Shown piece by piece: positions 9,205 to 16,609 of a stretch of DNA of 64,000 nucleotides (positions within the stretch are counted from its first letter, which is position 1; every line of letters begins with the position of its first letter). The notes below the pieces were generated by a model that saw only the letters and a program-made list of their open reading frames with translations, made no database searches and was not told the DNA's origin. A program made the translations under genes and the position numbers. Origin of the DNA: Desulfovibrio sp. (GTDB taxonomy: Bacteria; Desulfobacterota; Desulfovibrionia; Desulfovibrionales; Desulfovibrionaceae); assembly GCA_031272715.1 (NCBI GenBank), contig JAISTH010000005.1, forward strand, positions 1 through 64,000. The letters run 5' to 3'.

Positions 9205-10668
9205 ATGACCGACACAGACGACTCGGCAAAACACAAGGCCGCCCTGGGATCCTTCATCGCGGCCCTCTGCCTCACCGGAGTCAAGCTGGGCGTCGGGCTC
9301 TTCACCAACAGCCTGGGCCTGCTCTTCGAGGCGATGCACAGCGGCCTGGACATGCTGGCGGCCGGCATGACCCTGGCGGCGGTGCACATCGCGTCCCAGC
9401 CTCCCGACAAGACGCACCCTTACGGGCACGGCAAGGCCGAGAATCTCTCCGCGCTCGGGGCGACGGTCCTGCTCTTCGCCACCTGCATCTGGGCGGTATG
9501 GGAGGGTGCGGAACGCCTCGTGACCCAGCACAGCCCCGTGCTGCCCTCCCTCTGGAGCGTCGCTGTGATGGTCCTGTCCATCGCCGTCGACGTCACCAGG
9601 TCCCGCATCCTGTCCAGGACGGCCAAACGCCACAGAAGCCAGGCCCTCGAGGCGGACGCCCTGCACTTCGCCACCGACGTGTGGTCCTCCTCCGTCGTGC
9701 TCGTCGGCGTGCTGGCGGTGTGGCTGGCGGACGCGCTGCAACTCCCCCAGCCGTTGAACCGCCTTCTCGTCCAGACCGACACCGTGGCCGCGCTGATAGT
9801 CGCCTGCATCATCCTCTGGGCCGGCTACCGCATGGCCCGGGACGCCATCAACGCCCTCATGGACTCCGGATCGCCGGACGAGGAGCGCCGCATCAGGCAG
9901 GCCCTCGCCACCGTGGACGGCATCACCGATATCCGCCGCGTCAGGATGCGTTCAAGCGGCCCGCAGTCCTTCGTCGACCTGACCGTCGGGGTCGAGCCGG
10001 ATCTTCCCGTCAAGGCCGGCCACAGCCTTGCCGCCGAGGCGGAGAGGAAGGTGGAGGCCCTGCTGCCCGGCGCCGACGTGACTGTCCACGTCGAGCCCTT
10101 GAGCGCGCGGACCCGGGGCAGCGAAGATCCCTTCGACATCGTCCAGCGGCTCAGCGCCATCCACGGACTCACGGCCCACAACGTGCAGCTGCTGCAGGGA
10201 GACGCCGGCAGACGTCTGGAACTGCACGTGGAGATGCCGGGAGACATGCCCTTCGTCCAGGCCTACGACCGCATCCTCGCCTTCCAGACGGCTCTCAGGG
10301 ACGCGACCGGCGGCGAGGCCGTGGTCCACATGGAGCCGGAAGGTTCCGCGGCCGCATCGCGGACCAACGACGAGGTGCCCGAGGAACTTTCCAGAAAGTG
10401 CCTGGAGGCCGTCGAAAGGATCGCCGCGGAGGAGCCCCAGGCCGACACGCCCCATCGCATCTCGCTGTACGAGATGCCGGGCACGGGACTGTGTCTTTCC
10501 CTCCACTGCTGCGTGGACAGCGCCCTCACCGTGGAGAAGGCCCACGCCGTGTGCCGCCGTCTGGAGAAGCGGCTGCGGGAGGCGGTTCCCGAGCTTCGCC
10601 GCATCACGACGCACATCGAGCCCGGGGACGCCTTCCAGTACGAAGGGACGGCGGCCCCGCAGTCCTGA
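9205..10668 (+). CDS. Cation diffusion facilitator family metal efflux protein
   Basis: Inner-membrane exporter of divalent metals in exchange for protons. The 487-aa protein has about five to six membrane segments in its first 210 residues. The two metal-binding motifs of the CDF family are present: HSGLD in the second segment (about residues 45-49) and HFATD in the fifth (about 154-158). The HPYGHGKAE loop (near residue 72) is typical of the subgroup related to FieF. The cytoplasmic C-terminal part is unusually long, with roughly 270 residues and what look like two or three repeats of the CDF dimerisation domain instead of one. The ATG at 9205 has only a weak ribosome site. engB follows 23 bases after the stop. 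Confidence 0.9.
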   Translation: MTDTDDSAKHKAALGSFIAALCLTGVKLGVGLFTNSLGLLFEAMHSGLDMLAAGMTLAAVHIASQPPDKTHPYGHGKAENLSALGATVLLFATCIWAVWEGAERLVTQHSPVLPSLWSVAVMVLSIAVDVTRSRILSRTAKRHRSQALEADALHFATDVWSSSVVLVGVLAVWLADALQLPQPLNRLLVQTDTVAALIVACIILWAGYRMARDAINALMDSGSPDEERRIRQALATVDGITDIRRVRMRSSGPQSFVDLTVGVEPDLPVKAGHSLAAEAERKVEALLPGADVTVHVEPLSARTRGSEDPFDIVQRLSAIHGLTAHNVQLLQGDAGRRLELHVEMPGDMPFVQAYDRILAFQTALRDATGGEAVVHMEPEGSAAASRTNDEVPEELSRKCLEAVERIAAEEPQADTPHRISLYEMPGTGLCLSLHCCVDSALTVEKAHAVCRRLEKRLREAVPELRRITTHIEPGDAFQYEGTAAPQS

Positions 10669-10691
10669 ACGCCCCGGGAAGGAGCATTTCC

Positions 10692-11357
10692 ATGGATTCC
10701 GCCGTCAACGCGAACCCGCCCGGGGAGCGTCCCGCCCTCAAGTGGACGCAGCCCGTCGTCGAACTGGCGGGCACCGTCTACACGCAGAAGGAACTGGCCA
10801 CGCCTCCGGCTGGCGTCCAGATCGCCCTGGCCGGGCGGTCCAACGTCGGCAAGTCCTCCCTGCTGAACGCCCTGGCCGGCAGGAAGCAGCTCGCCAAGGT
10901 CAGCGGCACGCCGGGCAAGACGCGGTCGGTGAACTACTATCTCGTTCACCCCTGGGAGATCCTGCTCGTGGACCTGCCCGGATACGGCTATGCGAAGGCG
11001 GCGCAAGGGGAAAGGCGTCAGTGGGGCGGCCTCGTCCAGACGTATCTTTCCGGCGCCGTCAAGCCAAGGGCGCTGCTCCTGCTGCTGGACATACGTCTGG
11101 AGCCCCAGAAGCTCGACATGCAGATGGCCACGTACGCCGCCTCGCTGGCCATCCCGGTGGAGCCCGTGCTGACCAAGGCGGACAAGGTGAACCGACAGCA
11201 GCGCAACCGCTGCCAAAAGACGTGGGAAGGGATTCTCGGCGTCGCGGCGATAGTGACGTCCTCCCGGGACCGGGAAGGCATCCGGGGGCTCTGGGAGCGC
11301 ATAGCGGCCCTGTCCGGCGCATCCGGGACGGAACCGGCGACGGCCGGCGCGCCGTGA
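10692..11357 (+). CDS. engB: Ribosome-biogenesis GTPase EngB/YsxC
   Basis: GTPase needed for late assembly of the large ribosomal subunit. The 221-aa protein has G1 GRSNVGKSS (about residues 48-56), a G2 threonine region KTRSVNYY, G3 DLPGYG (about residue 94), G4 TKAD and G5 TSSRD. The length is normal for the family, with a short extra N-terminal segment. AGGAG lies before the ATG at 10692, and the gene sits 23 bases after the CDF gene. Confidence 0.95.
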   Translation: MDSAVNANPPGERPALKWTQPVVELAGTVYTQKELATPPAGVQIALAGRSNVGKSSLLNALAGRKQLAKVSGTPGKTRSVNYYLVHPWEILLVDLPGYGYAKAAQGERRQWGGLVQTYLSGAVKPRALLLLLDIRLEPQKLDMQMATYAASLAIPVEPVLTKADKVNRQQRNRCQKTWEGILGVAAIVTSSRDREGIRGLWERIAALSGASGTEPATAGAP

Positions 11358-11399
11358 GGCGAATGGCCTGAAGGACCCGAACCCGCAGGCGACGACGGC

Positions 11400-12866
11400 A
11401 TGGCACTGATCGACATCGTCCATCTCCACTTCGCCCACGACACGGGGCACACGGTCTTCGAGGACGTCCGGCTGCAGCTCGACACCGACTGGCGCCTCGG
11501 CCTCATCGGCCGCAACGGACGGGGCAAGACCACGTTCCTGAAGCTTCTCCGCGGCGACCTCCCCCACGGCGGCGACATCAACGCGCCGAGGATACCCATG
11601 GAGTACTTCCCCTTCCCGGTGGAACGTCCGGATCTCTCCGCCATCGACGTCGCAAGGCAGTGCGTGCCCGATCTCGAGGACTGGCGGCTGGAACGGGAGG
11701 CGTCCCTGCTGGAGCTGCCTTTGGACGCCCTGCAGCGCCCCTACGGCACGCTCTCGGGCGGGGAGGCGACGAAGCTCCAGCTGGCCGCCCTTTTCCTGCG
11801 TGACGATGCCTTCCCCCTGATCGACGAACCCACGAACCACCTGGATCTTGCGGCGCGCCGCACCGTGGGCCGCTACCTGCGCGGTAAGCGCGGCTTCGTC
11901 CTCGTCTCCCACGACAGAAGCCTGCTCGACGCCTGCATCGACCACGTCCTCTCCATCAACCGCGCCGACATCGAACTGCAGCGGGGAAACTTCAGCTCGT
12001 GGCAGCGGAACCGGGAATGGCGGGACCAGGACGAGCGCGAGGCCCATGACCGTCTCGAACACGAGGTGGATCGCCTGAAGGAGAGCGCCAGGCGCACGGC
12101 CACGTGGTCGGGGATCGTCGAGAAGGAAAAGTACGGGCATGGGCCCGTGGATCGGGGCTACATCGGGCACAAGGCGGCCAGGATGATGCAGCGGGCGAAA
12201 TCCGTGGACGCCAGGCGGCAGAAGGCCGTCGAGGAGAAGTCCCGTCTCCTGCACAACATCGAGCGTCAGGAACCGCTCTCCATGCGGCCTCTCGCCTTCC
12301 ACGACAGGCGTCTTGCCGAGTTGCGGAACGTCTCCGTGGAGCGGGGCGGACGCGTCGTCGTCCGGGACGTCTCCCTCTCCGTCATGGCGGGGGACCGCGT
12401 GGCCTTGCAGGGGAGGAACGGCTGCGGCAAGTCGACGCTGCTGCAGCTCGTCGCGGGACATCCCTTCTCCTTCCAGGGGGAGGTGGAGATCCCCGGGAGC
12501 CTGCGGGTGTCGTACCTTCCCCAGGACACGGACACGGCCCGGGGGAGCGTCAAGGAGTTCGCCAGGGAGAAGGGCATCGACGAGCCCCTGTTCCGTGCCG
12601 TGCTCCACAGGCTCGGGCTGGAGCGGAGCGAGTTCGAGACGGACATCGCGTCCTACAGCCAGGGGCAGAAGAGGAAGGTGCTCCTGGCGGGGAGCATCTG
12701 CCAGCAGGCGCATCTCTACATCTGGGACGAGCCGCTGAACTACATCGACGTGATCTCCCGCATGCAGCTCGAAAATCTCCTGCTGGAGCATTGTCCGACG
12801 CTGCTTTTCGTCGAGCACGACAAGGCATTCCTTGATCGTGTCGCGACATCTGTCATCCAGCTGTAG
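11400..12866 (+). CDS. ABC-F ATPase, Lsa/Vga-like type
   Basis: Soluble protein of 488 aa with two ABC cassettes and no membrane segments. Walker A sites are GRNGRGKTT (about 37-45) and GRNGCGKST (about 338-346). Signature motifs are LSGGE and YSQGQ; Walker B sites are LIDEPTNHLD (about 140) and IWDEPLNYID (about 441). The linker between the domains is charged and long. The WDEPLNYID form of the second site, with leucine in place of threonine, is known to me from Lsa and related ribosome-protection proteins that confer resistance to lincosamides and pleuromutilins; a housekeeping role remains possible. The gene lies right beside the AT-rich island but its base composition is that of the host. 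A strong hairpin follows the stop. Confidence 0.85.
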   Translation: MALIDIVHLHFAHDTGHTVFEDVRLQLDTDWRLGLIGRNGRGKTTFLKLLRGDLPHGGDINAPRIPMEYFPFPVERPDLSAIDVARQCVPDLEDWRLEREASLLELPLDALQRPYGTLSGGEATKLQLAALFLRDDAFPLIDEPTNHLDLAARRTVGRYLRGKRGFVLVSHDRSLLDACIDHVLSINRADIELQRGNFSSWQRNREWRDQDEREAHDRLEHEVDRLKESARRTATWSGIVEKEKYGHGPVDRGYIGHKAARMMQRAKSVDARRQKAVEEKSRLLHNIERQEPLSMRPLAFHDRRLAELRNVSVERGGRVVVRDVSLSVMAGDRVALQGRNGCGKSTLLQLVAGHPFSFQGEVEIPGSLRVSYLPQDTDTARGSVKEFAREKGIDEPLFRAVLHRLGLERSEFETDIASYSQGQKRKVLLAGSICQQAHLYIWDEPLNYIDVISRMQLENLLLEHCPTLLFVEHDKAFLDRVATSVIQL

Positions 12867-12885
12867 GTGGACAATTTTTTGTTTC

Positions 12886-12919
12886 CCCAGCATGGGTCCC
12901 GCATGAGACCCATGCTGGG
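12886..12919. terminator. Bidirectional hairpin between abcF and the small minus-strand gene
   Basis: CCCAGCATGGGTC (12886-12898) pairs perfectly with GACCCATGCTGGG (12907-12919) around an eight-base loop. It lies between two convergent genes and can serve both. A T-rich stretch precedes it on the plus strand; on neither strand is there a perfect T run after it. Confidence 0.6.
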
Positions 12920-12930
12920 AATTTCAGTTC

Positions 12931-13203
12931 TTATGCGTACTTCGGCGCATCCGAGCCATAATGGCGAACTTTTAGGATACTGAATCCGTCAGGCTCAGCA
13001 ATAGCTACATACAGAGTATCTTGTGGCTCTATTGTATAGTTCATCTTGACACATTGGACACCAAGCATCTTTGCGTTGTCTGGATGGTATACACGTGATC
13101 GCAGCCCAACGGGGAGGCAGTCAACGTGTTCTATGACGAGATGTGCTGGGACGTGTTCCTGCGAGAGCATTTTGAGGCTGAAGTTGTCTGTGAGTAGTTC
13201 CAT
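12931..13203 (-). CDS. Small unknown protein of the AT-rich island, 90 aa
   Basis: I do not recognise the family with confidence. The ATG at 13203 was chosen because AAGGAG lies seven bases upstream, although the frame is open for 14 more codons. The product is soluble. The second half (from LRSRVYHPDNAKMLGV to the end) loosely recalls small STIV-B116/YddF-like proteins, in which a helix ending in LGV is followed by a strand and a GD-type turn; this is a tentative resemblance. Base composition is clearly more AT-rich than the neighbouring chromosome, suggesting acquisition. Confidence 0.6.
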   Translation of the reverse strand: MELLTDNFSLKMLSQEHVPAHLVIEHVDCLPVGLRSRVYHPDNAKMLGVQCVKMNYTIEPQDTLYVAIAEPDGFSILKVRHYGSDAPKYA

Positions 13204-13337
13204 AGAGAACTCCTTTTGGGGTTGAATGTTGTTTGGGAACGTCATGACATCGTGTAAAATGCATGACTGGCATTGGCCAATACTGAGAGATATAGTGTTG
13301 ATCGTTTCTCATAAAATTGCCTCCTATTAGTTGTTTC

Positions 13338-13382
13338 ATGGATACGCATCACTAAAAAATTTTGTGTGATGTGTATCCATGT
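13338..13382. terminator. Long inverted repeat with A/T loop after the second island gene
   Basis: CATGGATACGCATCAC (13338-13353) pairs with GTGATGTGTATCCATG (13367-13382), 16 pairs including one G-T, around an A/T-rich loop. It lies just past the stop of the minus-strand gene at 13399 and is a likely 3' end or processing site for it. Confidence 0.5.
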
Positions 13383-13398
13383 GTTTGCATATTGTTAC

Positions 13399-13716
13399 CT
13401 ATGCATCTCTCGATGTTTCCAGATTTGCAAAATAGTCGTCACAGCACCAAGTCGAGCGGTCATTAACAAAAGGTTTGTGTTGGCCGTGAAGCCCGCCATG
13501 AATTAATGTAAAGAATAACTCCCGTCCAAAAGGAAGCCATTCATTGCAGCCAATCCATCGGTAACATATACATTTCCCTTTGTTACCATCAATATACATA
13601 ATAATATGCTTGCCATATTTCATTGGTGGATATTTTGCCAATTTTGCCTCATCAAGTGTTTCATATTTGCCGACTAGATCATTATTCTTAATGGATATTG
13701 CAAATACATGATACAT
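13399..13716 (-). CDS. Small unknown protein, paralogue of the next island gene, 105 aa
   Basis: Unrecognised. The ATG at 13716 is supported by GGAGGT four bases upstream. The protein shares a run of conserved features with the product of 13801-14073: a YPPxKYG motif, CxxWIGxNEW and LIHGGLHG. Here they read YPPMKYGKHI, CYRWIGCNEW and TLIHGGLHG, so the two genes are diverged tandem duplicates. The protein is small, aromatic rich, with several cysteines in the second half. It has an extra C-terminal tail of about 25 residues that its paralogue only partly shares. The gene is AT-rich and part of the island. Confidence 0.65.
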   Translation of the reverse strand: MYHVFAISIKNNDLVGKYETLDEAKLAKYPPMKYGKHIIMYIDGNKGKCICYRWIGCNEWLPFGRELFFTLIHGGLHGQHKPFVNDRSTWCCDDYFANLETSRDA

Positions 13717-13800
13717 ATTTACCTCCAAAAAATTAATAATGATAGATATTTTGTAAACTAATTAACAGTGAAATAATACAGTATTTGTGCAATAGACTTA

Positions 13801-14073
13801 TTACTTGAATACACAACTTTGCAATTCATCAACACTTCCATGTAGTCCACCATGTATTAATTTGAATTTTGGCATATAGTCACAAGATACCCATTCATTA
13901 GAACCGATCCATTTGAAACAAATTCGCTTTACAGTATATTCAGTTCCAAATTGGAAAATTGTATAGATTCCATATTTCTCAGGTGGATAGAATGCCTCTT
14001 TCGCCTGCTTTAGTGTTTTGAATCTGCCGACAACACAGCATTTTTTGACACCGCGAAATACGACTGAGTACAT
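13801..14073 (-). CDS. Small unknown protein, paralogue of the previous island gene, 90 aa
   Basis: Unrecognised. The ATG at 14073 has a strong ribosome site (AAAGGAG, five bases away); the frame is open further upstream but codes for nothing plausible. Shared motifs with the 13399-13716 product are YPPEKYGIYT, CFKWIGSNEW and KLIHGGLHG. The order of the three island genes on the minus strand is this gene first, then its paralogue, then the 90-aa gene at 12931, each with its own ribosome site and with gaps of 84 and 195 bases. The promoter should lie between 14074 and 14300. Confidence 0.65.
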   Translation of the reverse strand: MYSVVFRGVKKCCVVGRFKTLKQAKEAFYPPEKYGIYTIFQFGTEYTVKRICFKWIGSNEWVSCDYMPKFKLIHGGLHGSVDELQSCVFK

Positions 14074-14348
14074 GATGGCTCCTTTGTTAGATGGTTTAAA
14101 ACATGCAAAACACATCCAAAAAATTGCCCTTGAAAAAACTTTGTTTTTCTGAGAGCAATTTTGAAGCAAAAAATTTTGAGCAAAAAATACTCACAATTTT
14201 TGAATATTAGCGACAACATGGAGTCGCCCCAGCCTGGGACTCCCCGAGCGTTACTGGAGGGGCATGCCATCCAGGACATCCTACCGATATATATATTATA
14301 CACGAAAAAATACATATGTCAAGCATTTCTTTTGGTCACCTTCAATGC

Positions 14349-14515
14349 TCAGCGAGGGCCCTGCTGGCCGTGATCCGAACACCCCCAGGAAAGCCTCTCT
14401 GGAATGGGATGCCTCCCCTCGCTGACGCCAGGATGCCGTCGATCGCCAGCAGGGATGCCTGCATCGACAACGTCTGAGCTATAGAAATGGGAGGCTACTC
14501 CTTTTTCCTTGTAAT
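14349..14515 (+). ncRNA. Putative structured RNA with pseudoknot topology
   Basis: Four segments occur in the order A, B, A', B'. A is TCAGCGAGGG (14349-14358) and A' is its exact complement CCCTCGCTGA (14416-14425). B is CCCTGCTGGC (14359-14368), touching A, and B' is GCCAGCAGGG (14445-14454), again exact; GATC before B' can also pair with GATC just after B, with a three-base bulge. This arrangement cannot form two nested hairpins and instead makes a pseudoknot with two 10-bp stems. About 35 bases later GGAG-GCTA-CTCC followed by TTTTTCC looks like a terminator on the plus strand. The strand and ends are inferred; I know no family that fits. Confidence 0.4.
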
Positions 14516-14585
14516 GTCAACAACTACTTGCAAAGAACGAAAAATTTTTTTCGCGAACGGCCCTCGCCATACGGACTGGCCGACT

Positions 14586-14613
14586 TTGACAAACTCCATC
14601 AAAATCATATACA
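14586..14613 (+). promoter_or_regulatory. Candidate sigma-70 promoter in the island
   Basis: TTGACA and TATACA are 16 bases apart in AT-rich DNA. No convincing gene starts within 200 bases downstream, so its product, if any, is unknown. Confidence 0.35.
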
Positions 14614-15211
14614 TTATGAGCAAAATATTCAGCGACAAAATTGAGTATCAATTTTGGCAGTAATTATTTTATACAATTCCGCATATGGATTTTTCCACAT
14701 ATAATTGCATTCTGGTTTTTCTGCAACAAAAAATCGAATTGTAATCGGTACCTCAAAAACCATATTCAAAAAAACATCAAAATTTCAGATCTCGTTTTCG
14801 GTGGCTATTTTGGCTTTCAAATTTCCCCTCGTTTCCAAAACCCGTTTTCCCCATCGCCATTTTCAACTCCAAAAAACCCTGCCAAAACGCCGCCCCGTTT
14901 CTCGTCTCCACTTTTCCACCACAAAAAAACCGCCCCCCCGCGCCGTCCCAGCCCAAGGTCCGCCACGGCCCACAAGACGCACCCCGGGCCGTCCAAACCG
15001 TCTCCCGCACCATCCGGGAACCGCCGGCGCACAGCGGTCTCCAGACGGACCTGCCGGCCAATCCCCCGTCGCCCCCGCCATCGGGACGGGACGCACCCAA
15101 AAGTGGACATGGATGCATGGAACGCCCCGGCCCACACGTCAGGCTCGGGCGCCCCGGCCACGCCCTTCGCCGGCACGCATGACCGCGGAAGAGCCCCCCA
15201 GAGGCGTGCGC

Positions 15212-15240
15212 TTGACAACATCCCCTCGAAAAGGTACTAT
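15212..15240 (+). promoter_or_regulatory. Sigma-70 promoter of ssrA
   Basis: TTGACA (15212-15217), 17 bases, TACTAT (15235-15240); the tmRNA 5' end at 15248 is exactly where transcription from this promoter should begin. Confidence 0.8.
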
Positions 15241-15247
15241 CGTTTGT

Positions 15248-15623
15248 GGGAGCGCAAGATTTCGACGGGGACGTCGACGATGGAGTCGCAGGCCGAGGCG
15301 CCGCGGGCCTCGTAAAAAAGCGGCAACCTGTACTTGTCAACGACACTTGCAACTACGCCCTCGCCGCCTGAGCGACGCAGGGTCTGACCGCCAAAGCGGC
15401 CACGTCGTCGGGGACCACGCCTGATACCCCCGGACGGCGACATGCATCAGGCTGGCGCAGGATCGCCGCCCTCAAGGATCCTCGCGCGAGACGCCACTTG
15501 GGGACAAACCGATGCAGGCCCGGCCGGGGGCGACCGCATCGCGAAAAGAACCCGGCCTAAGCCTGTAGACGCTCTGGCAGACACGTTTTCGGACGGGAGG
15601 TTCGATCCTCCCCGCTTCCACCA
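15248..15623 (+). ncRNA. ssrA: tmRNA (transfer-messenger RNA)
   Basis: Rescues stalled ribosomes and tags the unfinished protein. The ends fold as an alanine-tRNA-like domain: GGGAGCG at the 5' end (15248-15254) pairs with CGCTTCC (15613-15619), followed by A and the encoded CCA (15621-15623). The 5' part has the conserved ATTTCGACGGGG segment and the 3' part a complete T arm (GGAGG, TTCGATC, CTCC). The tag frame reads (V)NDTCNYALAA and stops with TGA at 15369-15371; codons AAC to GCC occupy 15339-15368. The end ALAA is the usual protease signal. The tag includes a cysteine, which is uncommon. Promoter and terminator flank the gene, and efp lies 250 bases downstream. Confidence 0.95.
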
Positions 15624-15635
15624 CTTGGACGACGC

Positions 15636-15674
15636 GGCCCGTCACCCTCAGGTCGATCTTGGGTGGCGGGCCTT
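15636..15674 (+). terminator. Terminator hairpin after ssrA
   Basis: GGCCCGTCACCC (15636-15647) pairs with GGGTGGCGGGCC (15661-15672), twelve pairs with one G-T, loop of 13, followed by TTAA. It is 13 bases after the tmRNA CCA end. Confidence 0.65.
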
Positions 15675-15871
15675 AACCATTGTCGCACTCGCCGGATTCG
15701 CGACAAAACTCTTGACGGAACCGGCGCATTGCACGAGACTTTCGATTCCCCGCCGCACCCCCTCTATGCGGCTTCAACCACAAAATCGCCTGCGCACACC
15801 GAATTCCGTCCCGGAATGGCGAAGCCACGCGGCACGCGGGACGGATGCGCCGCAACCAGGAGTTTCTCCCC

Positions 15872-16429
15872 ATGTACTCGACCACGGACTTCCGCAAGGG
15901 CCTGAAGATCGAAGTCGAAGGCACCCCCTTCGAAATCGTGGAATACCAGCATTTCAAGCCCGGCAAGGGCGGCGCCATGGTCAGGACCAAGCTGCGCAAC
16001 ATCCTCACCAGCCGCATCCAGGACATCACCTTCAGGTCCGGGGACAAGGTCGACAAGCCGGATCTCGAGACCAGGGACATGCAGTTCCTCTATCGCCAGG
16101 ATCCCGACCTCGTCTTCATGGACATGACCACCTACGAGCAGCTCCAGATGCCGGCATCCGACACCGGCGGCAAGGACGGCTTCCTCAAGGACGGACAGGA
16201 GTGCCGGGTGCTGCTGTACAAGGGCCGTCCCCTGGACATCGACATCCCCCTGACCCTCGTCCTGGAAGTCACGGACACGGAACCCGGAGCCAAGGGCGAC
16301 ACGGTGAGCAACGTCAACAAGCCCGCGACTCTCGAGACGGGCATCACGGTGCAGGTCCCCATCTTCATCAACACCGGTGACCGCATCAAGGTGGACACCC
16401 GCACCAAGGAATACCTGGGGCGGGAATAG
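15872..16429 (+). CDS. efp: Elongation factor P
   Basis: Enters the ribosome E site to help translation of polyproline stretches. The 185-aa length is exactly that of the family. The tip of domain I reads [13 protein letters not shown] with Lys32 at the position modified in many EF-Ps; the modifying enzymes are not in this window. Three beta-barrel domains follow, ending with the typical [23 protein letters not shown]. The ATG at 15872 has AGGAG nine bases upstream; an earlier in-frame ATG at 15845 is less likely. The stop lies shortly before ftsK and in the same frame. Confidence 0.96.
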   Translation: MYSTTDFRKGLKIEVEGTPFEIVEYQHFKPGKGGAMVRTKLRNILTSRIQDITFRSGDKVDKPDLETRDMQFLYRQDPDLVFMDMTTYEQLQMPASDTGGKDGFLKDGQECRVLLYKGRPLDIDIPLTLVLEVTDTEPGAKGDTVSNVNKPATLETGITVQVPIFINTGDRIKVDTRTKEYLGRE

Positions 16430-16609
16430 CCGCGGCGCCCCCGGCGCGGCCGGGGGGCGCGGCCGGACTTCTTTCCATGGCGCGAGGTTAGCCTTACGGA
16501 CGCCCACAAGATCGGCCGGGAACTCTCCGGTCTTTTCCTCCTGTTCTGGGCGCTGCTCCTTCTGCTGAGCCTGCTGTCCTTCGACCCCAACGACCCCGCC
16601 CTCAACCAC

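Larger units (their letters stand above)
14074..15247. other. Intergenic right part of the AT-rich island, up to ssrA
   Basis: No convincing protein gene in about 1.2 kb. It contains the interlocked inverted repeats at 14349-14454, a terminator-like hairpin at about 14488-14506, and a promoter-like pair TTGACA (14586-14591) and TATACA (14608-14613) separated by 16 bases on the plus strand. From about 14900 the base composition returns to the GC-rich host type, so the island edge lies near there. The ssrA promoter is at 15212-15240. Confidence 0.55.

Noticed and set aside
14349..14454. HDV-type ribozyme
   Set aside because: The order of stems is formally similar, but the stems are too long and the distance between them does not fit the compact fold; no catalytic core could be assigned.
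14641..15315. A long open frame downstream of a good promoter in the island
   Set aside because: It runs through the composition change and into tmRNA, and the translation is first asparagine/phenylalanine rich then proline/arginine rich, with no ribosome site; it is a chance frame.
15624..15871. Attachment site of an integrative element at the 3' end of ssrA
   Set aside because: No second copy of the tmRNA 3' end and no integrase were found; the AT-rich island lies on the 5' side of ssrA.
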